From an uncultured Alphaproteobacteria bacterium (GTDB taxonomy: Bacteria; Pseudomonadota; Alphaproteobacteria; CAKMZR01), in assembly GCA_929200455.1 (NCBI GenBank), contig CAKMZR010000027.1, positions 1 through 13,943 of the forward strand: 13,943 bases of DNA. The letters run 5' to 3'. Below the pieces are notes generated by a model. The model saw only the letters and a program-made list of their open reading frames with translations. It was not told the DNA's origin and searched no databases. Numbering within the stretch: position 1 is the stretch's first letter; every line of letters starts with the position of its first letter. Both the position numbers and the translations under genes were made by a program. Positions 6,568 through 13,943 of this stretch are shown piece by piece.

Positions 6568-6671
6568 GGAATAGACACGTGTTAGTCAAGGCGAACGAAT
6601 CGGTGCAGTGTATGGTTTTGGGGATTGGGATTTGAGAGCAGAGTAGAAGGGTTGATTTTAGAGAAGGTCTA

Positions 6672-7685
6672 ATGAAGGAAATCACGAAGTATGATAACCT
6701 TTCGGGGACGGAGAGGGTAGCGGTTTTGATGTTGTCTGTGGGAGAGGACAATGCTGTGCGTCTGTTTGAGCATATGAGCGACGAAGAGATTCGTGATATT
6801 TCTCAGACGATGTCTCGTTTGGGCAATGTGACGAGTGAAGTTGTTGAGAATTTGTTTAGAGATTTTATAGGGGAGATGTCGACATCGACTCATGTGATGG
6901 GCACGAGTGAGTCGACGCGACGGTTGTTGTCTAAGGTGATGGACGGTGATCGTGTGAACGAGTTGATGGAGGAGATAGGGGGTCCTGCGGGTCGTACGAT
7001 GTGGGAGAAGATCAGCAATATTAATGAGATGGCTTTGGCTGGATTTTTGAAGAACGAGTATCCTCAGACGGTTGCGGTGGTTTTGTCGAAGGTGTACCCG
7101 GAGCAGGCGGGTAAGGTCTTGGCGGTATTTCCTGAGAATTTTGCGATGGAGGTGGTGATGAGGATGTTGCGGATGGAGCCTGTTCAGAAGGAGGTATTGG
7201 ATTCTGTGGAGAAGACGTTGCGGAATGAGTTTATCAGCACGCTTTCGAGTACGCAGCGTCGAGACAGTCATGAGATGATAGCGGATATATTTAACCGATT
7301 GGATCGTGGAACGGGTCAGAGGTTGATGGGCTTGTTGGAAGAGCGTAACACGGAGTCAGCGGATCGGATCAAGGGTTTGATGTTTACGTTTGAGGATTTG
7401 ACGTCGCTTATGGATGTGGGTATTCAGCGTTTGTTGCGAGATGTGGACAAGGAGCGTTTGGCGATGGCGTTGAAGGGAGCGTCTGATGATTTGAAGGCGG
7501 TATTTTTGCGGAACATGTCGGAGCGTGCGGGTAAGATTTTGCAGGAGGATATGCAGGGTTTGGGTCCTGTGAGGTTGCGTGACGTGGATGATGCACAGAA
7601 TTACATGGTGGGGATTGCGCGAGAGTTGGCGGATCGTGGAGAGATAGTGATAGATGATGGCGGAGAAGATGAGTTGGTGTATTAG
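6672..7685 (+). CDS. fliG: FliG, flagellar rotor/switch protein
   Basis: FliG sits on the MS ring, bears the torque-generating contacts with the stator, and sets rotation direction together with FliM and FliN. 337 residues, full length. The N-terminal domain (about 1-105) is the one that binds the FliF tail. The middle domain has the EHPQ-type motif as EYPQ (129-132), a His-to-Tyr variant that I recall as common in alphaproteobacterial FliG. The C-terminal domain has MFTFEDL (237-243) and the charged torque helix region LLRDVDKERLAMALKGASDD (254-273) followed by LRNMSERAG (279-287). The 104-bp gap upstream contains an 8-bp palindrome but no clear promoter. The ribosome site is AGAGAAGG. Confidence 0.97.
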   Translation: MKEITKYDNLSGTERVAVLMLSVGEDNAVRLFEHMSDEEIRDISQTMSRLGNVTSEVVENLFRDFIGEMSTSTHVMGTSESTRRLLSKVMDGDRVNELMEEIGGPAGRTMWEKISNINEMALAGFLKNEYPQTVAVVLSKVYPEQAGKVLAVFPENFAMEVVMRMLRMEPVQKEVLDSVEKTLRNEFISTLSSTQRRDSHEMIADIFNRLDRGTGQRLMGLLEERNTESADRIKGLMFTFEDLTSLMDVGIQRLLRDVDKERLAMALKGASDDLKAVFLRNMSERAGKILQEDMQGLGPVRLRDVDDAQNYMVGIARELADRGEIVIDDGGEDELVY

Positions 7686-7728
7686 ATTTTTTCTATGGGC
7701 TTAGGGGGAGAGTGAGGAGTTGAGTTCT

Positions 7729-8484
7729 ATGGAGGAAGTAGAGGATTTTAGGATTAGGCGGTTTGAGTTTGGTCGTGATTTTGGCGAGACGGTGAAGTTG
7801 AAGAGGGAGGTGGAGTCTGAGGTTTCTTCGGTTGTGTCTAAGTTGGAGGGAGAGGAACACAAGGAGGAGGGTCCGGTTGCGTTGAAGGAGATAACGGAGG
7901 CGGACTTGGAGTTGGCACGTCGGGAGGGAGAGGATCGTGGTCGTATTTTGGGTTTAGAGGAGGGCAAGGCGAAGTATTACCGTGAGGGTTATGAGGCGGG
8001 GGAGTTGTCGGGTCGGGAGAAGGTGGAGTCTGAGGGACAAGCGTTGTTGTATCAGGTGGGAGAGAAGATAAGTGTGGAGATTCAGGATTTTTTGGAGGAG
8101 CGTCGTTCTTGTTTTTCTGAGATGCGTGGTGAGTGTATACATGTTGCGGTGGCGGTTTTGAAGAAGATCGTGCCGTTGTATGAGGAACGTTATGGTCATG
8201 AGGAGTTGGAAGCTCAACTTCAGTCGGTTCTTGTTCAGTTGATGGAGGAGGATGAGATTCGTGTGGTGGTGTCTTCGTGTCACCGGGGAGGGGAGGAGCG
8301 GATACGAGGATTATTTCGGGACAGTGGCTTGGAGGATCGGGTGAAGTTTATTTTTGAGGAGGGTATGGGCGTGAGTGATGTGCGCGTGGCGTGGCATGGA
8401 GGAAGCTTGGAGCGTAACATTGAGAAGATATGGCGTTCTGTGGATGAGCTTATTCCTAGCGGTGGTGGACTGGAGGGTGCCTAG
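7729..8484 (+). CDS. fliH: FliH-like flagellar assembly protein (FlbE type)
   Basis: FliH binds and restrains the export ATPase FliI and docks it at the C-ring through FliN. This protein has 251 residues from the ATG at 7729, which lies 9 bp after GAGGAG; a TTG at 7720 touching the same site is less likely. Residues 67-95 carry the GxxxG ladder typical of FliH (glycines at 67, 71, 75, 79, 87, 91, 95), in a Glu-rich probable coiled coil. The C-terminal half, with LKKIVPLYEE and VVSSCHRGGEE, fits the family's globular domain only loosely. Sequence similarity in FliH is always low, so the call relies on the glycine ladder and on the fliG-fliH-fliN order. fliI is not in the window. Confidence 0.82.
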   Translation: MEEVEDFRIRRFEFGRDFGETVKLKREVESEVSSVVSKLEGEEHKEEGPVALKEITEADLELARREGEDRGRILGLEEGKAKYYREGYEAGELSGREKVESEGQALLYQVGEKISVEIQDFLEERRSCFSEMRGECIHVAVAVLKKIVPLYEERYGHEELEAQLQSVLVQLMEEDEIRVVVSSCHRGGEERIRGLFRDSGLEDRVKFIFEEGMGVSDVRVAWHGGSLERNIEKIWRSVDELIPSGGGLEGA

Positions 8485-8528
8485 TTTTTGCATGGATTTT
8501 GCATGGTTTTTGCGTGAGTTTTGTATGG
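8485..8528. repeat. Four degenerate tandem copies of an 11-bp unit
   Basis: Starting right after the fliH stop: TTTTTGCATGG (8485), ATTTTGCATGG (8496), TTTTTGCGTGA (8507) and GTTTTGTATGG (8518). The 11-bp period is close to one DNA helical turn, so the T-tracts are on the same face. This could bend DNA or present a repeated binding site, but it could also be simple slippage. Confidence 0.75.
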
Positions 8529-8534
8529 TGATTG

Positions 8535-8543
8535 TGTTATAGT
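8535..8543 (+). promoter_or_regulatory. Candidate extended -10 promoter upstream of fliN
   Basis: TGTTATAGT matches TG-N-TATAAT at all but one key base. No good -35 box is found at 16-18 bp upstream; the 11-bp T-tract repeats occupy that place. It lies in the longest gap inside the flagellar cluster (8485-8649), where a second promoter would be reasonable. Weak evidence. Confidence 0.3.
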
Positions 8544-8550
8544 GAGATTT

Positions 8551-8597
8551 CTGGGGTGGGATGGTGGACTGGGGTGGGATGGTGGACTGGGGTGGGA
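8551..8597. repeat. Tandem 18-bp repeat, 2.6 copies, upstream of fliN
   Basis: CTGGGGTGGGATGGTGGA at 8551-8568 and 8569-8586, identical, then the first 11 bases again at 8587-8597. Eighteen bases are six codons. A frame from ATG 8561 to 8668 reads MVDWGG twice and runs 35 codons into fliN, but it lacks a separate ribosome site and is probably not a gene. The array adjoins the 11-bp repeats at 8485-8528. Confidence 0.9.
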
Positions 8598-8649
8598 AGG
8601 CGTATAGGGGTTGGGATGATGATGGACCTGTAATTGGAAGAGACGAGAG

Positions 8650-9093
8650 ATGGCGGATGAAGAAGTGAGTGGTGGTGAAGAGAAGGTAGCAGAGGATATA
8701 TCTGCGTTGGGTTCGGAAGAAGGAGCGTCTTCCGGGGGTTCACCGGAGCGTGTATCGCTAGGTGAGTTTTCTGAGGATTCGTCGGAAGACGATCCGATGC
8801 AGGCGGCATTTGATCCGCGCTTGGTTGACATGGTGACGCCGGCAGGAGCGAGGGATTTGGAGGCGGTGTACAGTGTTCCTGTGATTGTGACGGCGGTATT
8901 GGGCAAGGCACGTATTCAGGTGAGTGATTTGTTGAAGATGAAGCGAGGCGTTGTGGTGGAGTTGGATAGGAAGATAGGGGAGCCGATAGATATTTTTGTG
9001 AATGGTCGTCTTGTGGCGCGTGGAGAGGTTGTGGTGGTGAAGGAGCGTTTGGGTATTACGATGACAGAGATTATTAAGTCTGAGAGTTTTTAG
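8650..9093 (+). CDS. fliN: FliN, flagellar switch/C-ring protein
   Basis: FliN forms the lower part of the C-ring, takes part in switching and receives FliH with export cargo. 147 residues. The SpoA domain covers about 70-145 (VYSVPVIVTAVLGKARIQVS, then LDRKIGEPIDIFVNGRLVARG). The first 50 residues are a Ser/Glu/Asp-rich, probably disordered extension, as seen in many FliN proteins. The start has only a modest ribosome site (GGAAGAGACGAGAG). Placed between fliH and a motA-type gene. A FliM SpoA domain would be longer and is excluded by size; fliM is not in the window. Confidence 0.94.
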   Translation: MADEEVSGGEEKVAEDISALGSEEGASSGGSPERVSLGEFSEDSSEDDPMQAAFDPRLVDMVTPAGARDLEAVYSVPVIVTAVLGKARIQVSDLLKMKRGVVVELDRKIGEPIDIFVNGRLVARGEVVVVKERLGITMTEIIKSESF

Positions 9094-9125
9094 TTTTTTA
9101 TAGGTATTGAGAAGGTAGACAAGAG

Positions 9126-9953
9126 ATGGTGGCAGAACAGGGCGAACATGCGGGATTGATGAGGGTGAGGTCGTATACGTCTTTGGACAAGGCGACGATC
9201 ATAGGCTTATTGGGTGGGATGCTGGCACTATTTTTTGCGATAGTTCTTGGAGGATCGCCTGGGAGTTTTGTGGATGTGCCGTCTGTATTGTTGGTGATTG
9301 TGGGGACGATGTGTTTGACGGTTGCGTGTTATAGTTTTGCGCAGTTGCGTGGAGCGAATCGTGCGGCACGTGGTGCGATAAGGCGGACGAGTATGCGTCC
9401 TTCGCAGGTTGCGACTCAGTTGGTGAATTTCTGTGAGGTGTCTCGTCAGGCTGGGATGCTTCAGTTGCAGTCTAAGTTGGATGTCTACAGGGATCAGGAG
9501 TTTTTGTATCAGGGAGCGGAGATGTTGGTGGACGGTACGTCGCCTGAGGATCTTGAGAGGATTTTGCGTCTTGAGGCGGAGAACAAGCAGGATCAGCAGA
9601 AGCAGGCGATAGGGGTATTGAAGAAGGCTGCGGAGTTGGCGCCTGCGATGGGATTGATAGGGACGCTTGTGGGATTGGTACAGATGTTGGCGAATTTGGA
9701 TGATCCGAGTACGATTGGTCCGAGTATGGCGGTGGCGTTATTGACGACCTTTTACGGAGCGTGTTTGGCGAACATGGTATTCACGCCGTTGGCGACGAAG
9801 ATGGAGGGAAATTCGGAGAAGGACAGGTTGCTGTATGAGTTGTATATACAGGGATTGGTTGCGGTTGCGCGTCAGGAGAGTGCGCGTCGTTTGGAGATGT
9901 TGTTGAATACGGTATTGCCTGAGAATATGAAGATAACTTATTTTGATGATTGA
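9126..9953 (+). CDS. motA: MotA/PomA-type flagellar stator subunit
   Basis: An inner-membrane stator protein that, with a MotB/PomB partner, uses an ion gradient to drive the FliG rotor. 275 residues with four membrane segments, at about 22-43, 50-70, 168-190 and 199-222. The N-terminal LDKATIIGLLGGMLALFFAI (20-39) and VLGGSPGSFVDVPSVLLVIV (40-59) resemble PomA more than E. coli MotA. P173 (LAPAMGLIGTLVGL) and P221 match the conserved prolines of the third and fourth helices. Basic residues at 82-91 (RGAIRRTSMR) lie in the cytoplasmic loop that faces FliG. There is no motB next to it. The ion (H+ or Na+) cannot be decided from this subunit alone. An in-frame ATG at 9159 is an alternative start. 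Confidence 0.92.
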   Translation: MVAEQGEHAGLMRVRSYTSLDKATIIGLLGGMLALFFAIVLGGSPGSFVDVPSVLLVIVGTMCLTVACYSFAQLRGANRAARGAIRRTSMRPSQVATQLVNFCEVSRQAGMLQLQSKLDVYRDQEFLYQGAEMLVDGTSPEDLERILRLEAENKQDQQKQAIGVLKKAAELAPAMGLIGTLVGLVQMLANLDDPSTIGPSMAVALLTTFYGACLANMVFTPLATKMEGNSEKDRLLYELYIQGLVAVARQESARRLEMLLNTVLPENMKITYFDD

Positions 9954-10044
9954 TAGCTTTATTTGATGAGGGCGTGGAGGAGGAGAGGTTTTGGTAGGGT
10001 GGCAAGGGAGATTGAGGCCGATTTTTTTGGGAAAGAAGAGAGAA

Positions 10045-11328
10045 ATGAAGATATTGATGATAGGCAATTTGTCTGGACATATGTCGTCTGCGGTGAAGAT
10101 AGCCCATGAGCGTGGAGCGGATGTGTCGTCGGTAGATTCTGTGGATGCGGGACTTGAGATTATACGCTCTCGAGGGGTTGCGGATGTGGGGATGGTTGAT
10201 GTTCAGTGTGATATAGCGGGTCTTGTGGATCATTTGAAGCGGGAGAGGATTCACATGCCTGTTGTGGCGTGTGGTATAGAGGGAACATCGAGCAGGCAGG
10301 CGTCGCAAGCGATAAGGGCTGGAGCGTTGGAGTATGTTCCATTGCCTCCGAATGCGGAGTTGATAGCGGCGGTTCTTGAGTTGGTGAGTGGTCGGGAGGA
10401 GGATATTATTTGCAAGGATGGCCGGATGGTTGCGGTGGTTGAGATGGCACGGCGGGTGGCGGACAAGAGGGCGTCTGTATTGATAACGGGAGGTTCTGGT
10501 ACGGGTAAGGAGGTGTTGGCACGTTATATACACAAGCATTCTGACAGGAGTGGTCGTCCTTTTGTTGCGGTGAACTGTGCGGCGATTCCGGAGACGTTAT
10601 TGGAGTCGGAATTGTTTGGGCATGAGAAGGGAGCTTTTTCTGGAGCGGTAGCGATGCGGATAGGTCGTTTTGAGTCTGCACATCGTGGGACGTTATTGTT
10701 GGATGAGATAAGTGAGATGGAGCCACGTTTGCAGGCGAAGTTGTTGCGTGTGATACAGGAGCAGGAGGTGGATAGGCTTGGAGGGAGCAAGCCGATTCCG
10801 GTGGATGTGAGGATATTGGCGACTTCGAATCAGGATTTGTCTGCGGCGGTGAGGGAGAAGAGGTTTCGGGAAGATTTGTATTACCGTTTGAATGTGGTGG
10901 CGATAGAGATTCCGCTATTGAGGGATCGTCCGTTGGATGTGGAGGTATTGGCACGTTATTTTGTGGAGAGTTGCAGTAAGGAGAATGGACTTCGTGAGAA
11001 GGAGATAAGTGTGGGGGCGATGGAGAAGTTGCAGGGACACAGTTGGCCTGGCAATGTGCGTGAATTGGAGAACACGATACATAGGAGTGTACTTTTGGGT
11101 ATGGGGGATGAGATAGGAGCGGAGGATGTGACCTTTAGTCGTATGGCGAGCGAGAGTGATGGGGAAGGTGAGGATGGTTGGGTGGGAAAGAGTGTGAAGG
11201 AGGCGGAGAAGGACTTGATTTTGCAGACGGTGGGACATTTGGGAGATCAGGCGCAGGCGTCGAAGATATTGGGGATATCGTTGCGTGTATTGAGGAAGAA
11301 GTTGGAGGAGTATTCCTTGGAGAGTTGA
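10045..11328 (+). CDS. flbD: FlbD-type sigma-54-dependent transcriptional activator
   Basis: An enhancer-binding AAA+ protein that drives sigma-54 RNA polymerase at flagellar promoters. 427 residues from ATG 10045, preceded by AAAGAAGAGAGAA; the frame extends to a TTG at 9991 without family-like sequence. Residues 1-115 form a receiver-like domain. It has IGNLSG where receivers normally have an acidic pair, and D52 (MVDVQC) near the phospho-acceptor place, so normal phosphorylation is doubtful. AAA+ domain: Walker A GGSGTGKE (149-156), GAFSGA loop (196-201; the consensus is GAFTGA), Walker B GTLLLDE (215-221), and arginine-finger candidates R275 and R281. The C-terminal Fis-type helix-turn-helix spans about 400-422. 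By family it pairs with FliX in Caulobacter; no fliX is seen here. Confidence 0.93.
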   Translation: MKILMIGNLSGHMSSAVKIAHERGADVSSVDSVDAGLEIIRSRGVADVGMVDVQCDIAGLVDHLKRERIHMPVVACGIEGTSSRQASQAIRAGALEYVPLPPNAELIAAVLELVSGREEDIICKDGRMVAVVEMARRVADKRASVLITGGSGTGKEVLARYIHKHSDRSGRPFVAVNCAAIPETLLESELFGHEKGAFSGAVAMRIGRFESAHRGTLLLDEISEMEPRLQAKLLRVIQEQEVDRLGGSKPIPVDVRILATSNQDLSAAVREKRFREDLYYRLNVVAIEIPLLRDRPLDVEVLARYFVESCSKENGLREKEISVGAMEKLQGHSWPGNVRELENTIHRSVLLGMGDEIGAEDVTFSRMASESDGEGEDGWVGKSVKEAEKDLILQTVGHLGDQAQASKILGISLRVLRKKLEEYSLES

Positions 11329-11444
11329 GGGTATGAAAAAGGGTTGAGTGTACTTGCAAAGGAAGTGAGATTCGTGCAATGTGTGGTATGGTTTGGTGGG
11401 AGTTTTTGAGGTGAGAGAGATACGAGACGACAGAGACGGCAAAG

Positions 11445-13637
11445 ATGGCAGATACGGAAGCAGATAACAGTTCGCCCCGTTCGGGATTGAGAGACTTTGG
11501 TCGCAGTGTCATGAATTTTGGCGGTGTGCGTTTTGGCAACCTGAGTGCGGGCATTATGCCTGTGGGTGTGTTATTGATTTTGGCGGTTTTGCTGGTTCCG
11601 TTGCCTCCTTTGATTTTGGATTTGATGTTGACGGTATCGATTACGTTTTCTGTGGTGGTGCTGATGACGGTATTGTTGATAAGGGAGCCGTTGGAGCTGA
11701 ATAGTTTTCCGTCGATATTGCTTGTGGCGACGATGATTCGCCTTGCTTTGAATGTGGCGTCGACGCGTTTGATATTGTCGGATGGACATGAGGGTACGGA
11801 GGCGGCGGGTCGTGTGATTATGGCGTTTGGTAATTTTGTGGTGGCGGGAAACTATGTGATAGGGTTTGTTGTTTTTGCGATATTGATTATTATTAATTTT
11901 ATTGTGATTACGAAGGGAGCGGGTCGGATAGCCGAAGTTGCGGCTCGTTTTACCTTGGACGCGATGCCTGGTAAGCAGATGGCGATAGATGCGGATTTGT
12001 CGTCAGGTCTTGTGAATGAGGATGAGGCCCGAGAGCGTCGTAAGAGTTTGGAGTCTGAGAGTACGTTTTACGGGGCGATGGATGGTGCTTCGAAGTTTGT
12101 GCGGGGAGATGCGATAGCGGGGTTATTGATTACGATGGTGAATGTGGTGGGAGGTATTATTATTGGTGTGTTGCAGCAGGATATGGATTTGTCGTCTGCT
12201 GCGGAGAACTATACTTTGCTGACGATAGGAGATGGTCTTGTGTCACAATTTCCGGCGTTAATTGTGTCGACGGCAGCGGGTATGCTTGTGACGAAGACTC
12301 GGGGAGAGGATGGTTCTGGGGTTCCGATGATGTTGGGTCAGTTGGGACGTTATCCGTTGGCGTTGTGGATAGTGTCTGGTTTGATGGTGGCGATGTCGAT
12401 TATTCCTCAGCTTCCTGCGTGGCCTTTTTTGTTGATGGCGGCTTTGTCTGGTGGCTTTGCGTGGCATTTGTCGCGACGAGAGGATATGCCTCGAGATATG
12501 GTTTCGGGGGGTATGTTGGGCGGGATGTCGGATGGGGGAGAGGGTCGCTCGGATGGAGTCGGTTCTGGCATGGTGTCTTCTTCTGAGGGAGGAGAGGAAG
12601 ATGTGGAGCCTGTGGCACAAGCGTTACAGATTGATATGATTCGTTTGGAGATGGGTTATGGTCTGTTGCCATTGATTAATGTGAACAATGAGTTGCGTTT
12701 GACGGATCAGATTAAGGCGTTGCGTTCACAGTTGGCGGGAGATGTGGGTTTTGTGATGCCACCTGTGAGGATACAGGATAATTTGCAGTTGCCTGCGAAC
12801 ACGTATGTGTTGCGTATAAAGGAGATAGAGGCGGGAAGGGGGGACATACGTCCGAACATGCTTTTGGTGATGGATCCCCGTGGAGGTGTGATTACGCTTC
12901 CTGGAGAGGCGACGACGGAGCCGACGTTTGGTCTTCCTGCGACGTGGATTCATGTGACGAGTCGTGAGGAAGCGATTTTCCGAGGCTATACGGTTGTGGA
13001 TCCTGCGACGGTGATCACGACGCACTTGACTGAGGTGATAAAGGATCACATGGAGGAATTGTTGACCTATGCGGAGACTCAGAATTTGATAGACGAGTTG
13101 CCGGAAGCCCAGAGGAAGATTCTGGAAGACATGGTTCCGTCGAAACTGTCGTTGGGTTCGATTCAGCGTGTATTACAGAATCTTTTGGCAGAGCGTGTAT
13201 CTGTGAGGGATTTGTCGACAATTTTGGAGGGCATATCGGAGGCCTGTGGTTACACGAACAGCATTCAGCAGATTACGGAGCACGTGAGGTCTCGTTTGGC
13301 ACGCCAAATTTGCGATAGTCATGCGGATACGCAAGGTGTTGTGAGTTTGGTGACCTTGTCGCCGGAATGGGAGCAAGCATTTATAGAGTCGATAGTGTCG
13401 CGAGGAGAGGAGCGTTCCCTTGCGATGGCCCCGACTCGACTTCAGGAGTTTATTCGTCAAGTGCGTCGCGTGTTTGAGGGTCAAGCGAAGGAGGGAGAGA
13501 ATCCGTGTTTATTGGTGAGTCCACAGATTCGGACTCATGTACGTTCGATAGTGGAGAGATTTCGTCCGTCGACGGTGGTGTTGTCACAAAATGAGATTCA
13601 CCCCAAGGCGAAAATACGGACGGTGGCACAGATATAG
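11445..13637 (+). CDS. flhA: FlhA, flagellar type III export gate protein
   Basis: FlhA is the large membrane protein of the export gate; its cytoplasmic nonamer receives chaperone-substrate complexes. 730 residues, complete, with about eight membrane helices in residues 36-340. The FHIPEP signature RFTLDAMPGKQMAIDADL is at 168-185, and GLVNEDEARERRKSLESEST (188-207) follows, as in the family. A Gly/Ser/Met-rich linker (about 345-390) precedes the cytoplasmic domain (about 393-730), which keeps conserved MGYGLLPLIN and the C-terminal LSQNEIHP stretch. The start codon has only a weak purine-rich site. The 116-bp gap after flbD has no clear promoter or hairpin. Confidence 0.97.
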   Translation: MADTEADNSSPRSGLRDFGRSVMNFGGVRFGNLSAGIMPVGVLLILAVLLVPLPPLILDLMLTVSITFSVVVLMTVLLIREPLELNSFPSILLVATMIRLALNVASTRLILSDGHEGTEAAGRVIMAFGNFVVAGNYVIGFVVFAILIIINFIVITKGAGRIAEVAARFTLDAMPGKQMAIDADLSSGLVNEDEARERRKSLESESTFYGAMDGASKFVRGDAIAGLLITMVNVVGGIIIGVLQQDMDLSSAAENYTLLTIGDGLVSQFPALIVSTAAGMLVTKTRGEDGSGVPMMLGQLGRYPLALWIVSGLMVAMSIIPQLPAWPFLLMAALSGGFAWHLSRREDMPRDMVSGGMLGGMSDGGEGRSDGVGSGMVSSSEGGEEDVEPVAQALQIDMIRLEMGYGLLPLINVNNELRLTDQIKALRSQLAGDVGFVMPPVRIQDNLQLPANTYVLRIKEIEAGRGDIRPNMLLVMDPRGGVITLPGEATTEPTFGLPATWIHVTSREEAIFRGYTVVDPATVITTHLTEVIKDHMEELLTYAETQNLIDELPEAQRKILEDMVPSKLSLGSIQRVLQNLLAERVSVRDLSTILEGISEACGYTNSIQQITEHVRSRLARQICDSHADTQGVVSLVTLSPEWEQAFIESIVSRGEERSLAMAPTRLQEFIRQVRRVFEGQAKEGENPCLLVSPQIRTHVRSIVERFRPSTVVLSQNEIHPKAKIRTVAQI

Positions 13638-13643
13638 GTTTTT

Positions 13644-13943
13644 ATGAAGGGCATAGAGGAGCGAGGGGTGTGCGTAGTATTATTATTTTTGGTGTTGATG
13701 GGTGTGAGTTTTGGTGTGGAGGCTCAAGCATCGGAGGGGCGGGTGTTTCGTCCTCAGGTGCATGAGGAGGAGGTATTGGCGGTGGAGTGGTTGTCGACGG
13801 GGGAAATTGTTTTGGAGAACGGCGAGCGGGTGTTATTGGCGGGCGTTTATGTTCCGGATCGTAGTTGGTTTAGGGGTTCTGGGGGTCGAGCTCTGTATGA
13901 TAGGCAACGTGATTTTATACGAGGGAAGTTGTTGTCGAAGGTG
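13644..13943 (+). CDS. Exported protein, possibly SNase-like, truncated by the window end
   Basis: The frame is open from ATG 13644 for 100 codons to the right edge, so the C-terminus is missing. It starts 6 bp after the flhA stop. The N-terminus is a signal peptide: core VCVVLLFLVLMGVSFGV, with probable cleavage after VEA or AQA (about residues 26-29). The mature part contains GEIVLENGERVLLAGVYVPD (about 54-73), which resembles the first strands of staphylococcal-nuclease-like proteins (LENGERVRLxGVDxPE). That is a short and common-looking match, and catalytic residues would lie beyond the edge. No ribosome site separate from flhA coding is obvious (GATATAGG). Coding is likely; the function is tentative. 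Confidence 0.65.
   Translation, partial: MKGIEERGVCVVLLFLVLMGVSFGVEAQASEGRVFRPQVHEEEVLAVEWLSTGEIVLENGERVLLAGVYVPDRSWFRGSGGRALYDRQRDFIRGKLLSKV

Noticed and set aside
5934..6578. Long minus-strand open frame (214 codons) across the fliF 3' end and the small ORF
   Set aside because: It lies antisense to well-supported genes, its product is rich in Ser, Pro, His and Thr as expected from reading a G/T-rich strand backwards, and it shows no motif. The same applies to other minus-strand frames across the window.
8561..8668. 35-codon frame reading MVDWGG twice before fliN
   Set aside because: It has no convincing ribosome site, it overlaps the fliN start, and the coding sense follows simply from an 18-bp repeat unit.
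12612..12627. TGGCAC-like sigma-54 site inside flhA
   Set aside because: The base pair at the -12 place is AC and the site is internal to a coding region. A similar TGGCACG at 13297 has GG-N12-GC, the wrong spacing.

Overview
The window reads as part of an alphaproteobacterial chromosome, probably from the Rhodospirillales or a relative. The evidence is the flagellar gene order fliF-fliG-fliH-fliN-motA-flbD-flhA, an FlbD-type sigma-54 activator with a receiver-like N-terminus, and FliG and FliF sequences of alphaproteobacterial style. The species cannot be named from sequence alone. Every supported gene lies on the + strand. That strand is very rich in G and T and poor in C, both in genes (TTG, GTG, GCG and GAG codons dominate) and between them. 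This pattern suits a leading strand with strong replication skew, and it makes the minus-strand frames look open without being genes.

Layout. 1-117: the left edge, with three copies of a 19-bp direct repeat. 118-1543: ccmC, ccmD and ccmE, overlapping by 4 bp at each junction; they handle heme delivery for cytochrome c maturation. 1524-3576: cobS, cobC and cobU, for assembly of the cobalamin nucleotide loop. cobS starts inside ccmE, so the heme and B12 genes probably form one transcription unit. 3577-3739: a gap with a two-copy 21-bp repeat. 3740-4348: an unidentified lipoprotein with a PEGA-like region. 4349-4654: a gene-poor leader before the flagellar operon, with a candidate promoter. 4655-13637: flagellar genes. 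13644-end: the start of an exported protein with weak nuclease-like (SNase) resemblance, cut by the window edge.

The flagellar block supplies the MS-ring (FliF), the switch proteins (FliG, FliN), the export ATPase regulator (FliH), a stator subunit (MotA/PomA type, with no MotB beside it), the class-specific transcription activator (FlbD) and the export gate (FlhA). FliF anchors FliG through its C-terminal tail; FliG and FliN build the rotor and C-ring; FliH and FlhA serve secretion; FlbD would time expression.

The most unusual item is a 67-residue ORF at 6364-6567, between fliF and fliG. Its C-terminus resembles the FliG-binding tail of FliF, but it has no ring or membrane domains. It looks like a free-standing FliG-binding peptide. 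I do not know of a described equivalent, though I could not search for one. Several intergenic gaps also carry short tandem repeats, each with a different unit.
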